DNA from: Berkiella sp963803015
GTDB lineage: Bacteria > Pseudomonadota > Gammaproteobacteria > Berkiellales > Berkiellaceae
NCBI GenBank assembly: GCA_963803015.1
Contig: CAWDKV010000003.1
Location: 868,001-932,000, forward strand
Direction of reading: 5' to 3'
DNA length: 64,000 nt
Both the position numbers and the translations under genes were made by a program. Within the stretch, counting starts at the first letter, position 1. Each line of letters begins with the position of its first letter. Below the pieces are notes generated by a model, which worked only from the letters and a program-made list of their open reading frames with translations, did not search any database and was not told the origin of the DNA. This document shows, piece after piece, positions 36,701 through 44,149 of this stretch.

Positions 36701-38369
36701 TTAACACCTCACCTTGGTCTATTACCTCAACTTGCGGCGCAATGGGTTCAGATGAGAAAAAGCTCTGCACAATTTGTGCAATAGCGCGCTCCTCTTTTGT
36801 TGTTTGAAGGAGCATGCTGTTATTTATCAAACCTGACAACGCCAGTTTTTTTCCTGTTTTCATTATGGTGGCAATTAATGCATTTTTTTCTTGCACCAAT
36901 TGTTGAAACTCAATAGAAAACTTTTGCAATGCCACTCTTTGCGCCGTAAAATCTTCTTTAGGGTGAATGTGTGCGCTTAAGCTCTCTATTTTTTTTCTTA
37001 AATTAGTAAGAGAAGTAACGATGACTTCTAATCTTTGTTTTTCTCTTTCAACATGTGAAAGTAAGTCGTGATTTGCTTTTTGGTGTGGGCTGCGCAAAAT
37101 TGTTTCAAAAACATCTCTTTCAAACGGCTCATAAAGTACTTGTTGGCTCAATAATCCTTTTGCAATCCGCGCCATTTCTAATTCCCAACCCATTTCATAG
37201 ACTATGCTGCAACTGTGTAATGCAGTCATATAGCGCTCATATTTTTCATCTCGAGGCAGCATCCGAGTAATCATTTTACTTATCGTGGGATCTGCATTTG
37301 CAAATTCTTGCCAATAGGTTTTACTGTTTTCCTTAAAACTTTGTTGTAGATCTCTAACAAAGGCTTCAATATCATATCCCATGACACGTTTAGGATCACT
37401 CGTTTTTAAGGTGTAGCAGGCATTATAATTGTTAAGCAATTCAATCTTTTGCTGAGGAGAAAGTGCTTTGAGTTGTCTTAGAATATGGGCGTTAATATTC
37501 CGCATAAAGGAGAGCGGGTCGAGCTCTAAATATTCAGCTTTTTTACTGTCAGTTTTATTTTTGTGTAGTTTGGTTAATTCATTATAAAAAGGTCCTTCTT
37601 TAAAGAGTCGTCCCCAAGCTCCTGCTTCGCAGGAAGGATTATCTAATAGTCGGTTGGTGTAGCCATAGACATTGTCGTTATGTGTCCTTTGATAACTAGC
37701 TAGTGTGTTGATAAGATTAATTTGCTCAAATCGGATACATTTTTCTCTGGAGCCTTCTTTTCTGATGGACTCTTCAGTTAAAAGCATGTCTTTATCACTA
37801 GCAGCAAGCCAATGATAAGCTAGCATTTCTCGGGCTTTCCATATTTTTTCCCCTTGAAATTGTGGTCCAATTGTTTTTTTTGAACCCTGATGAAAAACTG
37901 AGCCAAAGTGTATCTCTTGCGATTTAGCTTCTTCTTCTGAGAGTTCGCTATTTTGAAAAATAGTGAGGTTATCTTTTAACGCACGTAACGCTGCTTTATA
38001 ACACCCCCGTTCATTTAAATTATTAGTTTCTCGCTCTTTCCCAGGCAAAAAATCTTCACGCTGAGTTTGTCTATAGAGGGGATCGGTTGCAAAACGGGGA
38101 TCTCTTAATTCGTGGACAATGTACTCTTCCAAATTGTTGAGAACACCATCAACGCCACCCATTTTAGCTAATTGCTTGGCGTATCTTTTCTGGAGTGCAG
38201 CTAATACCTCAAAAGATTTTGCAGTATCAGATGCATTGAGCATGGCCGATTCTTCATTGGCAGCGACTTCTTGCAGATTATATTCTTCTTGCGCTGCCAA
38301 GAGGTTTTCTTTTGCTTCTTGAATGCTTATCTGTAAGTCGCTTTCAATCGTTTCTAGGGATCTCGGCAT
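33735..38369 (-). CDS. Giant helical protein, effector candidate
   Basis: This 1,544-residue protein is highly charged and helical, with coiled-coil-like stretches (residues about 1-75, 440-510 and 800-1330) and no domain I can name. It lacks a signal peptide and membrane segments. The C-terminus is rich in Glu, Ser and Arg (IEKEKSHEPESSSRSKRQ), as seen in many Dot/Icm substrates; this is a weak hint only. The start ATG 38369 has AAGG about eight bases upstream. It stands alone between the tRNA and the small-gene cluster. Confidence 0.7.
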   Translation of the reverse strand: MPRSLETIESDLQISIQEAKENLLAAQEEYNLQEVAANEESAMLNASDTAKSFEVLAALQKRYAKQLAKMGGVDGVLNNLEEYIVHELRDPRFATDPLYRQTQREDFLPGKERETNNLNERGCYKAALRALKDNLTIFQNSELSEEEAKSQEIHFGSVFHQGSKKTIGPQFQGEKIWKAREMLAYHWLAASDKDMLLTEESIRKEGSREKCIRFEQINLINTLASYQRTHNDNVYGYTNRLLDNPSCEAGAWGRLFKEGPFYNELTKLHKNKTDSKKAEYLELDPLSFMRNINAHILRQLKALSPQQKIELLNNYNACYTLKTSDPKRVMGYDIEAFVRDLQQSFKENSKTYWQEFANADPTISKMITRMLPRDEKYERYMTALHSCSIVYEMGWELEMARIAKGLLSQQVLYEPFERDVFETILRSPHQKANHDLLSHVEREKQRLEVIVTSLTNLRKKIESLSAHIHPKEDFTAQRVALQKFSIEFQQLVQEKNALIATIMKTGKKLALSGLINNSMLLQTTKEERAIAQIVQSFFSSEPIAPQVEVIDQGEVLKPIALPTSTQTLMFENRYKHLNENWNVEVAGEKTPQKVFDEALKVFVGKPAFLQMNEAQIDWLKVQKGLPVSKSHIPEAFVPPAQKARNTPLSSVFTNIDQLIATESATIEAHFHSLSRSAPQREPELNLSEEERNYLYQIERFYTSWDLTWGERNFNLIEEKAYEAVQEIYGEEIASRLTQDTFLRGKQKLWLLSAEDLLDYLDQTKLELGIQFLNLAADNDSIAAKNTLRQQEILNFIKEQEKRVLKAKAAFLSSFSSSQRQEFANNYLDELTKAADLGSELSKLMLIKLCINPEQALGLQISDDTTVHELLSKNAQQFYSKTNEHLDVLTNTLIQITHSQDPNIRAEAQRLKQDLSQRIYGQIRDTKRFYNAEIAKKVLSPNLLSNAARLGHPLAQIEIISLLAKEQNYDINSPNYKAYKAVFDGDAPPPIQTLFFQAQTLIQQLAMQEEKEEAAPYFQIIKEKHVDYLRHQIIHHLHLAEKSKETGNNEGALAQIRKVKEIIATLKRQGTELDYPFLIQHLNTFKEALSNLAINPKWFVEMSAKLEDDEQTIRLTTGAIQYQIQKQRNEHIVEKAKIFLKSNRKFDALERAIDEYSACETTYYELLNQENIPKQLLRSLLDLLVLKKNHLEQEINEIIRAFKSTMAADNLNIPDNEFIESLFKESESLTHQNRPLENLHSYQKIIEANEHVKRCDFILETHNKNTNILSETKDTVTQILSDFRAEIRMAKNQVAQSVEPGKPSKAANQFNILKKAEQALNALQRETQSTDEKGMKYYLFVAENITRISATLNRDLHDAGTLDLASLAMNKVNTNINSVLRNVHLQHQFRINSALTKHQRLELSEKSSPASEILRERASTDLGNHVKLMFSHKKKSEPVLSYTPHQLVLARKYINTHLNVKDLYISKTGFEGNRLKDYLTEVQNHLNSGVYAEIKQATREPISITFRSLDGSRALTVEVTKYTFDQYIEKEKSHEPESSSRSKRQ

Positions 38370-38470
38370 AATCTTTACCTTTTTGCTGTGTTAAAGGTTA
38401 GATATACTAAGTTAAAAGGGGTTCAATTTTTCTTTTTTAATCGCGTATATCAACGCAAAAGACTGTATTT

Positions 38471-38674
38471 TTAAGGATAGGAAGTACCACATTTTGAGAT
38501 TAAAACATCGTGGCGAAATTGTTTGAAACGGCTTAATTGGGTTAAATTAAGAGCGAACATTTGTTCGCGTAACTTGTTCATATTGCCCAAAGCAATAGTT
38601 TGCAGAAGGATCTGGAAGGTATCTATTTCTATTTTGCTATATTTGATTTCTAGATTGATATTATTATTTTGCAT
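38471..38674 (-). CDS. Small protein, new paralogous family, copy 1
   Basis: This 67-residue protein shares a core with the genes at 38879-39115 and 39628-39861: K-Y-S-x-x-E-I-x-x-F, then a Leu-rich helix, GN[IM], LRE, and [LI][SN]RFxxFR. Here it reads KYSKIEIDTFQILLQ, ALGNMNKLREQM, LSRFKQFRHD. ATG 38674 has an excellent GGGGAG five bases upstream, so it is a real gene. Predicted helical and cytoplasmic, function unknown. Confidence 0.7.
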   Translation of the reverse strand: MQNNNINLEIKYSKIEIDTFQILLQTIALGNMNKLREQMFALNLTQLSRFKQFRHDVLISKCGTSYP

Positions 38675-38878
38675 GATAACTCCCCTGTTGCCTTTTCATT
38701 AACCTTCCCTTGTTAATTCAAGAGCTAGTTTCGCAAAGGCAAAATCTTAAGTCAATAATCAAGGGAGTGGTCAATCTCTGCAAAGGGTGTGCGATATTTG
38801 AAGCATGAGAAAGAAGGATAAGAGTGCTTATCACAAGTGATAGGCACTTCTAGAAGGAGAGTCCACCTTCTGTTGTGT

Positions 38879-39115
38879 TTAAGAGGCTTGCGCCTCTGTT
38901 TCTTCAGCAAAAAATGTTAGTTTTTCAGCTTTGCTTAAGTTTCGAAAAGCGTTTCTAAAATGATGAAAACGGTTTATCTCTTGGGCATTCAGCTTATTAA
39001 ATAAATTTCGGCTGTTCTCAATGTTACCTTGAGAAACGACTTGTAAGATGGTTTTAAAAGTGACAAGTTCATGACTTGAGTATTTTTGGGTGAGTAATAA
39101 GTTATTAGATTTCAT
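38879..39115 (-). CDS. Small protein, new paralogous family, copy 2
   Basis: The core reads KYSSHELVTFKTILQVVSQG, then NIENSRNLFNKL and INRFHHFRNAFR, followed by an acidic tail. AGAGG lies six bases before ATG 39115. It begins 21 bases after the double-glycine peptide gene stops, so the two are probably translated from one message. This makes it a candidate partner or immunity protein of that peptide (inference from position only). Confidence 0.7.
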   Translation of the reverse strand: MKSNNLLLTQKYSSHELVTFKTILQVVSQGNIENSRNLFNKLNAQEINRFHHFRNAFRNLSKAEKLTFFAEETEAQAS

Positions 39116-39136
39116 AATAATCCTCTATAAAACAAA

Positions 39137-39472
39137 TTAGGCGATCATCATTGCGTAAGCAGCATAGCCGGCGACACCAGCTCCAGTGAAAAAGGCACCC
39201 ACATTGGCGACAGTTGCGCCCAAAAAGTAACCGCCACACGCGCCAGCAGTACCACATAAGACAGTTCCAACCCCTGGAGCAAAAGGTGTGCAAATAGCCC
39301 CAAGGGTCACAGCGCCCCCTATTGTGCTTGCAGCGGTTGCCACAGGCGCCAGAAAATCCATTACTTTCAGAGAGACATAGCCTCCAGCAAGAGCGGCCAT
39401 CCCTGCTACAATATGCACGCCGGTGATTCCACCTGAAATTTGTGTACATTCACGTATCGATAACTGATGCAT
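39137..39472 (-). CDS. Double-glycine-leader peptide, hydrophobic bacteriocin-like
   Basis: The leader MHQLSIRECTQISGG has the same length and pattern as the leader at 23461-23682 (M-x-x-L-x-I to I/V-S-G-G). The 96-residue mature part is strongly hydrophobic and Gly/Ala-rich with three possible membrane segments (VHIVAGMAALAGGYVSL; TAASTIGGAVTLGAI; GAFFTGAGVAGYAAYAMM). Such composition is seen in class II microcins and pore-forming bacteriocins. GGAG lies eight bases before ATG 39472. No exporter gene lies next to it. Confidence 0.7.
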   Translation of the reverse strand: MHQLSIRECTQISGGITGVHIVAGMAALAGGYVSLKVMDFLAPVATAASTIGGAVTLGAICTPFAPGVGTVLCGTAGACGGYFLGATVANVGAFFTGAGVAGYAAYAMMIA

Positions 39473-39627
39473 CTATTTGCTCCGGTTGTGAGAGAGAAGT
39501 GTAAAATTCAATAGGCTAGAGTTTATCAAGAAAACTAAATATGTCAATTGACTTGGATAGTTAGATGATAGACGAGACAAGATTACTTATAAATGGTATT
39601 TAATACTATAAGTTTGAAGGGGTTAAG

Positions 39628-39861
39628 CTACTTTTGCGTTTTAAGCGTTCTTTGATAACTTAAGTAATCTTTTCGGAATTGGTGGAAACGGCTTAATTCA
39701 TTTAAGGTGAGGGCATGCATGTGCTCGCGAAGCTTTGGGATATTCCCACTTGAAACTGCATGTAATATTCTTTGAAATATTTCAATTTCCCTTTGAGAAT
39801 ATTTAACTTCCCATTGCTCATTCAAGCTTTGCATGTTTCGATCCATCGTTTGTTGTTGCAC
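39628..39861 (-). CDS. Small protein, new paralogous family, copy 3
   Basis: The core reads KYSQREIEIFQRILHAVSSG, then NIPKLREHMHAL and LSRFHQFRKDYL; it is closest to copy 1. GTG 39861 has AGGA nine bases upstream; ATG codons at 39846 and 39834 are alternatives. It lies 155 bases upstream of the peptide gene on the same strand. Confidence 0.65.
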   Translation of the reverse strand: MQQQTMDRNMQSLNEQWEVKYSQREIEIFQRILHAVSSGNIPKLREHMHALTLNELSRFHQFRKDYLSYQRTLKTQK

Positions 39862-39929
39862 TGTTAATCGATCCTGATTTTAGTGAACAGCCAGTTTGGC
39901 AAATGAAAATGTTTTAGTCAATAGACTTT

Positions 39930-40265
39930 TTAATGTTTCAGCTTAGACTTTTTTAAATTAGCAATAATTCTAGCTTCATCGAGGGAAAGGCCAGTAGGAG
40001 CATAGGATGCTTTTGGTTGAGGTTTGGTATATTGAAAAAAGAGGCTTGGTCTTTTAGAGCTAAGGGTTTGTTGTCGTAAGCGTTTTAAACGCTGGCGTAA
40101 AAGATAAAGGCGCATTTTGTATTTTTTTCGTTTTAGTTTTAATTTTGCGAGAAGCTTGGTGAGTTGAATTTTTTGATGTTGTCTTATTTTCGCTCTCATT
40201 TTTAAAATGGAAAGAAGGAGTTTTTCAAAGGCTATTTTTGCAGCCAGCCTTGTTTTTTTAACCAT
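39930..40265 (-). CDS. Small, very basic hypothetical protein
   Basis: The first 75 residues are extraordinarily Lys/Arg-rich and helical (KLLAKLKLKRKKYKMRLYLL); the last 30 form a distinct segment (TGLSLDEARIIANLKKSK). Nucleic-acid binding is possible from charge alone. ATG 40265 (GGGAG 12 bases upstream) is preferred over TTG 40277, which is too close to the ribosome site. Family not recognised. Confidence 0.5.
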   Translation of the reverse strand: MVKKTRLAAKIAFEKLLLSILKMRAKIRQHQKIQLTKLLAKLKLKRKKYKMRLYLLRQRLKRLRQQTLSSKRPSLFFQYTKPQPKASYAPTGLSLDEARIIANLKKSKLKH

Positions 40266-40460
40266 GATTATTTCCAACTCCCTTTTTTTAAGGTTAGGAA
40301 AAACTTTGGAAAAACAGCAAAATTTACGTGTAAATTTTTAAAAAGACTGAATAAAATGAGATTGGTTATTTATATGCTGTTTAAGGTGCCATCGACATTG
40401 ACACTGAGTAGGGAATAACGGCATGATTTCGTTACACAAGAAAACAGAGGAAAATCTATT

Positions 40461-40781
40461 TTGAAAAATAAAAAAATAAGCGATAAAGAAAAAAAAGAAG
40501 AGTCGCGTCATGATTTATTTGAAGCTATTTTATTGCTGAAATCATTACAAGAAGTGGAGCAGTTTTTTAATGATTTGTGCACGCCTGCTGAGTTGCAAGC
40601 CATCACTGATAGATGGCAAGTGGTCACACCCATAAAAGCAGGGATCCCTTATCGTACAATTTATGAACAAACGGGGGTGAGCGTGACCACCGTGGGCAGA
40701 GTGGCAAGGTGTTTGCATGAAGGTAGTGGTGGTTATGATTTAGCGTGGGACAGACTACAACAGAGTAAAAAGAAAGAATAA
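40461..40781 (+). CDS. YerC/YecD-type TrpR-like regulator
   Basis: The protein shows the Trp-repressor-like fold: LCTPAELQAITDRWQVV (helix leading to the HTH), IPYRTIYEQTGVSVTTVGRV (recognition region), and the tail GSGGYDLAWDRL, a signature of the YerC/YecD family. The ligand is unknown. The only start that fits is TTG 40461, with AGAGG upstream. It precedes the sugar operon and could regulate it, but this is inferred from position. Confidence 0.8.
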   Translation: MKNKKISDKEKKEESRHDLFEAILLLKSLQEVEQFFNDLCTPAELQAITDRWQVVTPIKAGIPYRTIYEQTGVSVTTVGRVARCLHEGSGGYDLAWDRLQQSKKKE

Positions 40782-40817
40782 TACACCAAGCTAACTATTT
40801 CCGTTAAGGGGTAACCG

Positions 40818-41546
40818 GTGAGCCAGAATAAACAACTAGAAGCAGATTTTTTTAATCTTCACGCCACAGAGCAGGACTACAATGTTTTTACTGATGAGGC
40901 GAATGCAAAAATTGTCTCAATTGTAGAAGCGCTTCTCCAACCAACAAAAGAATCCAAGATAGCAGATTTTGGTTGTGGTTCTGGGATTTTTACTCAACTC
41001 TTGCAGCAAAAAGGATATCTTTGTTTAGGTCTAGACTTAAGTGATCGCCTTTTAAAAATTGCTAAGACACAAGCTCACTCCATTGATTTTGTACAAGGAG
41101 ATGTGGAAGCGCTCCCTTTTAATGATAATAGCTTGGATTACATTATGTTGAGTTGCTTGGTGCATCATCTGCCTGATCCTTTATTATGTGCCAAAGAAAT
41201 CTTTAGAGTTTTAAAGCCAGAAGGAAAATTTATCGCCTTTGATCCCAATAGATTGAATCCTTTTATGTATCTCTACAGAGATAAGAGTTCTCCTTTTTAT
41301 AGCGCAAAAGGGGTCACCCCCAATGAGCGCCCAGTTTTGCCACATCAAGTTCGTGACACCTTTAGCAAAGCTGGTTTTAAAGTAGCGTCCCACTATGTTA
41401 ATGGTCTCTCTTATCGCTATGTTGCTTCTAAATCAGCCAGAGCCATTTTGCCACTTTATAATTTTATTGACAGAATATTTTTTCAACCCTCTCTCATGCG
41501 CCCTTTTCGGGCCTTTGTGTTTACTTATGGTATTAAATCGGCATAA
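40818..41546 (+). CDS. Class I SAM-dependent methyltransferase
   Basis: Motif I is IADFGCGSGIFTQLL, the acidic end of strand 2 is CLGLDLSD, and post-I motifs are FVQGDVEALPF and LDYIMLSCLVHHLPDP, as in UbiE/type-11 methyltransferases. The start is GTG with AAGGGG upstream. It is the first gene of a same-strand run through 45977 and probably modifies a lipid or sugar; the substrate is unknown. Confidence 0.8.
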   Translation: MSQNKQLEADFFNLHATEQDYNVFTDEANAKIVSIVEALLQPTKESKIADFGCGSGIFTQLLQQKGYLCLGLDLSDRLLKIAKTQAHSIDFVQGDVEALPFNDNSLDYIMLSCLVHHLPDPLLCAKEIFRVLKPEGKFIAFDPNRLNPFMYLYRDKSSPFYSAKGVTPNERPVLPHQVRDTFSKAGFKVASHYVNGLSYRYVASKSARAILPLYNFIDRIFFQPSLMRPFRAFVFTYGIKSA

Positions 41547-41555
41547 AAAGAAATC

Positions 41556-43040
41556 ATGAAAAACAAAAACATAACCCTATCTGCAAACTTATTAGGAATA
41601 GGAGCCTTGTTTTGTCTTGGCTTACTTATCATGCGCATATTGACTGTCTTTTCATTTTCAATGCCACGTCACGTTGTGACCAGTGGGTTTGAAGAGGAAT
41701 CGTTGTTTGCTATCTGGAAATATGTTCATGGTTTGGCAATTTATCAAGATCCACATCAGATCCCTTTTGCGGCGTCTTATTTTAATTGGCTCTTTTATCA
41801 AATATATGGCGCGTGGACTGCCTTTTTTATTCAGATTTTCCAGCTACAAGAAGCGTGGATCCCCACATTTACTCGAAGCCTCACTTTACTTATTGTGCTG
41901 CTTGGGGGCGGGATAACCTATCGTTTCTTATCGAAAAATGCATCTCATGACAAATTAACGCTCTTTTCATTGAGTGTCATTTTATGGGGAGGACCGCTGC
42001 TGGGCTTTTGGGCCATGACAACAAGGCCAGATGTGCTGGCGCTATTTTTTGATGTCTGTGCTGCCTTGTTGTTTTTAAACTATGTTGATAAAAAAATCTA
42101 TTTAGCTATCCTCTTTGCTGCGCTGGGGTGCTATCTTTCTTGGGCTTGTAAGCAAATTAATATTGTGATGCCTCTTTGCGTCGGTCTTTTTTTGCTGGGT
42201 CACCAACGTTACAAAGCCTTTTTTGGGTTTAGTGCACTCTTAGTATCTTTATATGGTGTGACATTATTGATTGCGCCAACCCCAATGATGCACATGTTAT
42301 TTTTTATTAAAACCGCTATCCCTTTTTCATTTTCTGTCTTTGTGGGTAACTTGTTGAAATTTTTTGCCAAAACCTTTCCGGTTTGGATGATATTGCTTGC
42401 GCTCACCTACCAAGCCATACGAGATCCGGCTTATAGGATGACTCTATGGCAGGATAACAGGGTTAAGTTTGGTTTGGCGGGATTATTAGCTTGGATGTTA
42501 ACCCTCTTGCCAGCGAGCAGCAAAGTGGGAAGTGCGGATAATTATCACTTTATCTGTTTATTTTTTCTCACCTTATTAGTGAGTGCAGGCTTTACCAACC
42601 GCAAACCCTTGGCGCGATATGTCTATTTGAGTCAATCTTTAGCCGGAATATTATTGTCTTGTGCGATTGTCTTTACTTTTGTAAATGGAAATTTGAATAA
42701 TCTTAAACAGCAGCATCAAGATTTTACTGCGTTGCAAGGCTGTCTGAAAGCGCTGCCTCACCCTACCTTTTGCGTCAATCATTATGGTGCCCTCCCTTGG
42801 GTGAGTGGGAGTGAGCAGCCTTTTGTTTTAGCTTATAACTATTGGGCAGATAGGGATGCAGGGGAAGATTTTGAAGAGAATGGCATAGGGGGGTTAATTG
42901 CTAAAGGGTATTTTAAATCATTAATTTTGCCTACGACGGTGTCGGAGCGCTTTGATAAAGGGGCGCTAACAAGATATGAACGCCAAGCTCTCAATTGCAA
43001 CGGCTACCAAATATATAAACGCATCGGAGAAAAAGAATGA
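41556..43040 (+). CDS. Polytopic membrane protein, GT-C glycosyltransferase-like
   Basis: About eleven membrane segments are visible. After the first comes a periplasmic loop with acidic residues (GFEEESLFAIWKYVHGL), the arrangement of GT-C enzymes that use polyprenyl-phosphate sugars. It begins nine bases after the methyltransferase gene and overlaps the next gene by four bases (ATGA), so expression is coupled. A GT2 enzyme encoded at 45213-45977 could supply its lipid-linked sugar. Confidence 0.7.
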   Translation: MKNKNITLSANLLGIGALFCLGLLIMRILTVFSFSMPRHVVTSGFEEESLFAIWKYVHGLAIYQDPHQIPFAASYFNWLFYQIYGAWTAFFIQIFQLQEAWIPTFTRSLTLLIVLLGGGITYRFLSKNASHDKLTLFSLSVILWGGPLLGFWAMTTRPDVLALFFDVCAALLFLNYVDKKIYLAILFAALGCYLSWACKQINIVMPLCVGLFLLGHQRYKAFFGFSALLVSLYGVTLLIAPTPMMHMLFFIKTAIPFSFSVFVGNLLKFFAKTFPVWMILLALTYQAIRDPAYRMTLWQDNRVKFGLAGLLAWMLTLLPASSKVGSADNYHFICLFFLTLLVSAGFTNRKPLARYVYLSQSLAGILLSCAIVFTFVNGNLNNLKQQHQDFTALQGCLKALPHPTFCVNHYGALPWVSGSEQPFVLAYNYWADRDAGEDFEENGIGGLIAKGYFKSLILPTTVSERFDKGALTRYERQALNCNGYQIYKRIGEKE

Positions 43041-44104
43041 AACGACTCTTAATTACAGGCGGTGCGGGTTTTGTAGGCTCAAACCTTGCTATCGCGTTTA
43101 AGCAACATTTTACTTCTCTTGATGTCATCTGTTTAGATAATTTAAGTCGACGTGGCAGTGAGCTTAATTTAACAAGGTTATCGCAACATGGCGTGCGTTT
43201 TGTTCACGGAGATGTGAGAAATCAAGAGGATTTAGCAGAAATAGAAGCGGTAGATTGGTTGATAGAGTGCTCAGCGGAGCCTAGTGTGCACGCAGGTTTT
43301 AATCAAAGTCCTGCTTATCTTATTAATACCAATTTAATTGGGTTGATAAATTGTTTAGAGTTTTTACGCATCCATGGCGGCAATTTAATTTTTCTTTCTA
43401 CTAGTCGCGTTTACCCTATACAACCCTTATGTGAATTACCCTTGCACAGGCAAGGAGATCGTTTTGTACTCAGCCCTTCTGCAAAGATAAAAGGGTTAAC
43501 AGAGAAAGGCGTTGCAGAGGATTTTTCATTAGAGGGGCCGCGTTCTCTTTATGGTGCGACTAAATTATGCGCAGAATTGCTGATCCAAGAATACCAGCAA
43601 ATGTATGGTTTAAACGCCATAATCAATCGCTGCGGTGTCTTAACGGGACCTTGGCAAATGGGTAAGGTCGATCAAGGCTTTGTTTCTTTGTGGTTAGCGC
43701 GCCATATTTTTGGGGGCGTGCTCAAATACATGGGCTTTGGTGGCGAAGGGCTACAAGTACGAGATATTTTACATGTTGAAGATTTATTTCTGCTATTAAA
43801 AATCCAAATGGCGAATATCAATGCGCAAATGTCATCTGTTTATAATGTAGGGGGAGGGCTGCAAAATAGCCTTTCTCTAAAGGAATTAACACAAAAGGTA
43901 CAAGAAATTGCACAGCAGCAGTGTCAAATGGGACAGGACGTCACTACTCGCAGTGCCGATATCCCTTATTATGTGACCGACAATACCAAAGTAACCCAAC
44001 ACACAAATTGGCATCCTCAACATCATATAGACGCCATTTTAACCGATATGCATGCTTGGTTTATGCAAAACAGATCTCTGCTTAGTCCTATTTTCAAGGT
44101 ATAA
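43037..44104 (+). CDS. NAD-dependent nucleotide-sugar epimerase/dehydratase (SDR)
   Basis: An extended SDR: TGGAGFVGSN nucleotide-binding motif at the N-terminus, SLYGATK catalytic Y-x-x-x-K, and RCGVLTGPWQMGKVDQGF, typical of CDP-paratose 2-epimerase-like proteins. The substrate is probably an NDP-sugar. The length of 355 residues is normal. Overlap with the preceding gene places it inside the operon. Confidence 0.8.
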   Translation: MKRLLITGGAGFVGSNLAIAFKQHFTSLDVICLDNLSRRGSELNLTRLSQHGVRFVHGDVRNQEDLAEIEAVDWLIECSAEPSVHAGFNQSPAYLINTNLIGLINCLEFLRIHGGNLIFLSTSRVYPIQPLCELPLHRQGDRFVLSPSAKIKGLTEKGVAEDFSLEGPRSLYGATKLCAELLIQEYQQMYGLNAIINRCGVLTGPWQMGKVDQGFVSLWLARHIFGGVLKYMGFGGEGLQVRDILHVEDLFLLLKIQMANINAQMSSVYNVGGGLQNSLSLKELTQKVQEIAQQQCQMGQDVTTRSADIPYYVTDNTKVTQHTNWHPQHHIDAILTDMHAWFMQNRSLLSPIFKV

Positions 44105-44149
44105 TCACGCGCAATCTCTTGGTATTTCAGTTTTTAAGGATTAGACAAA

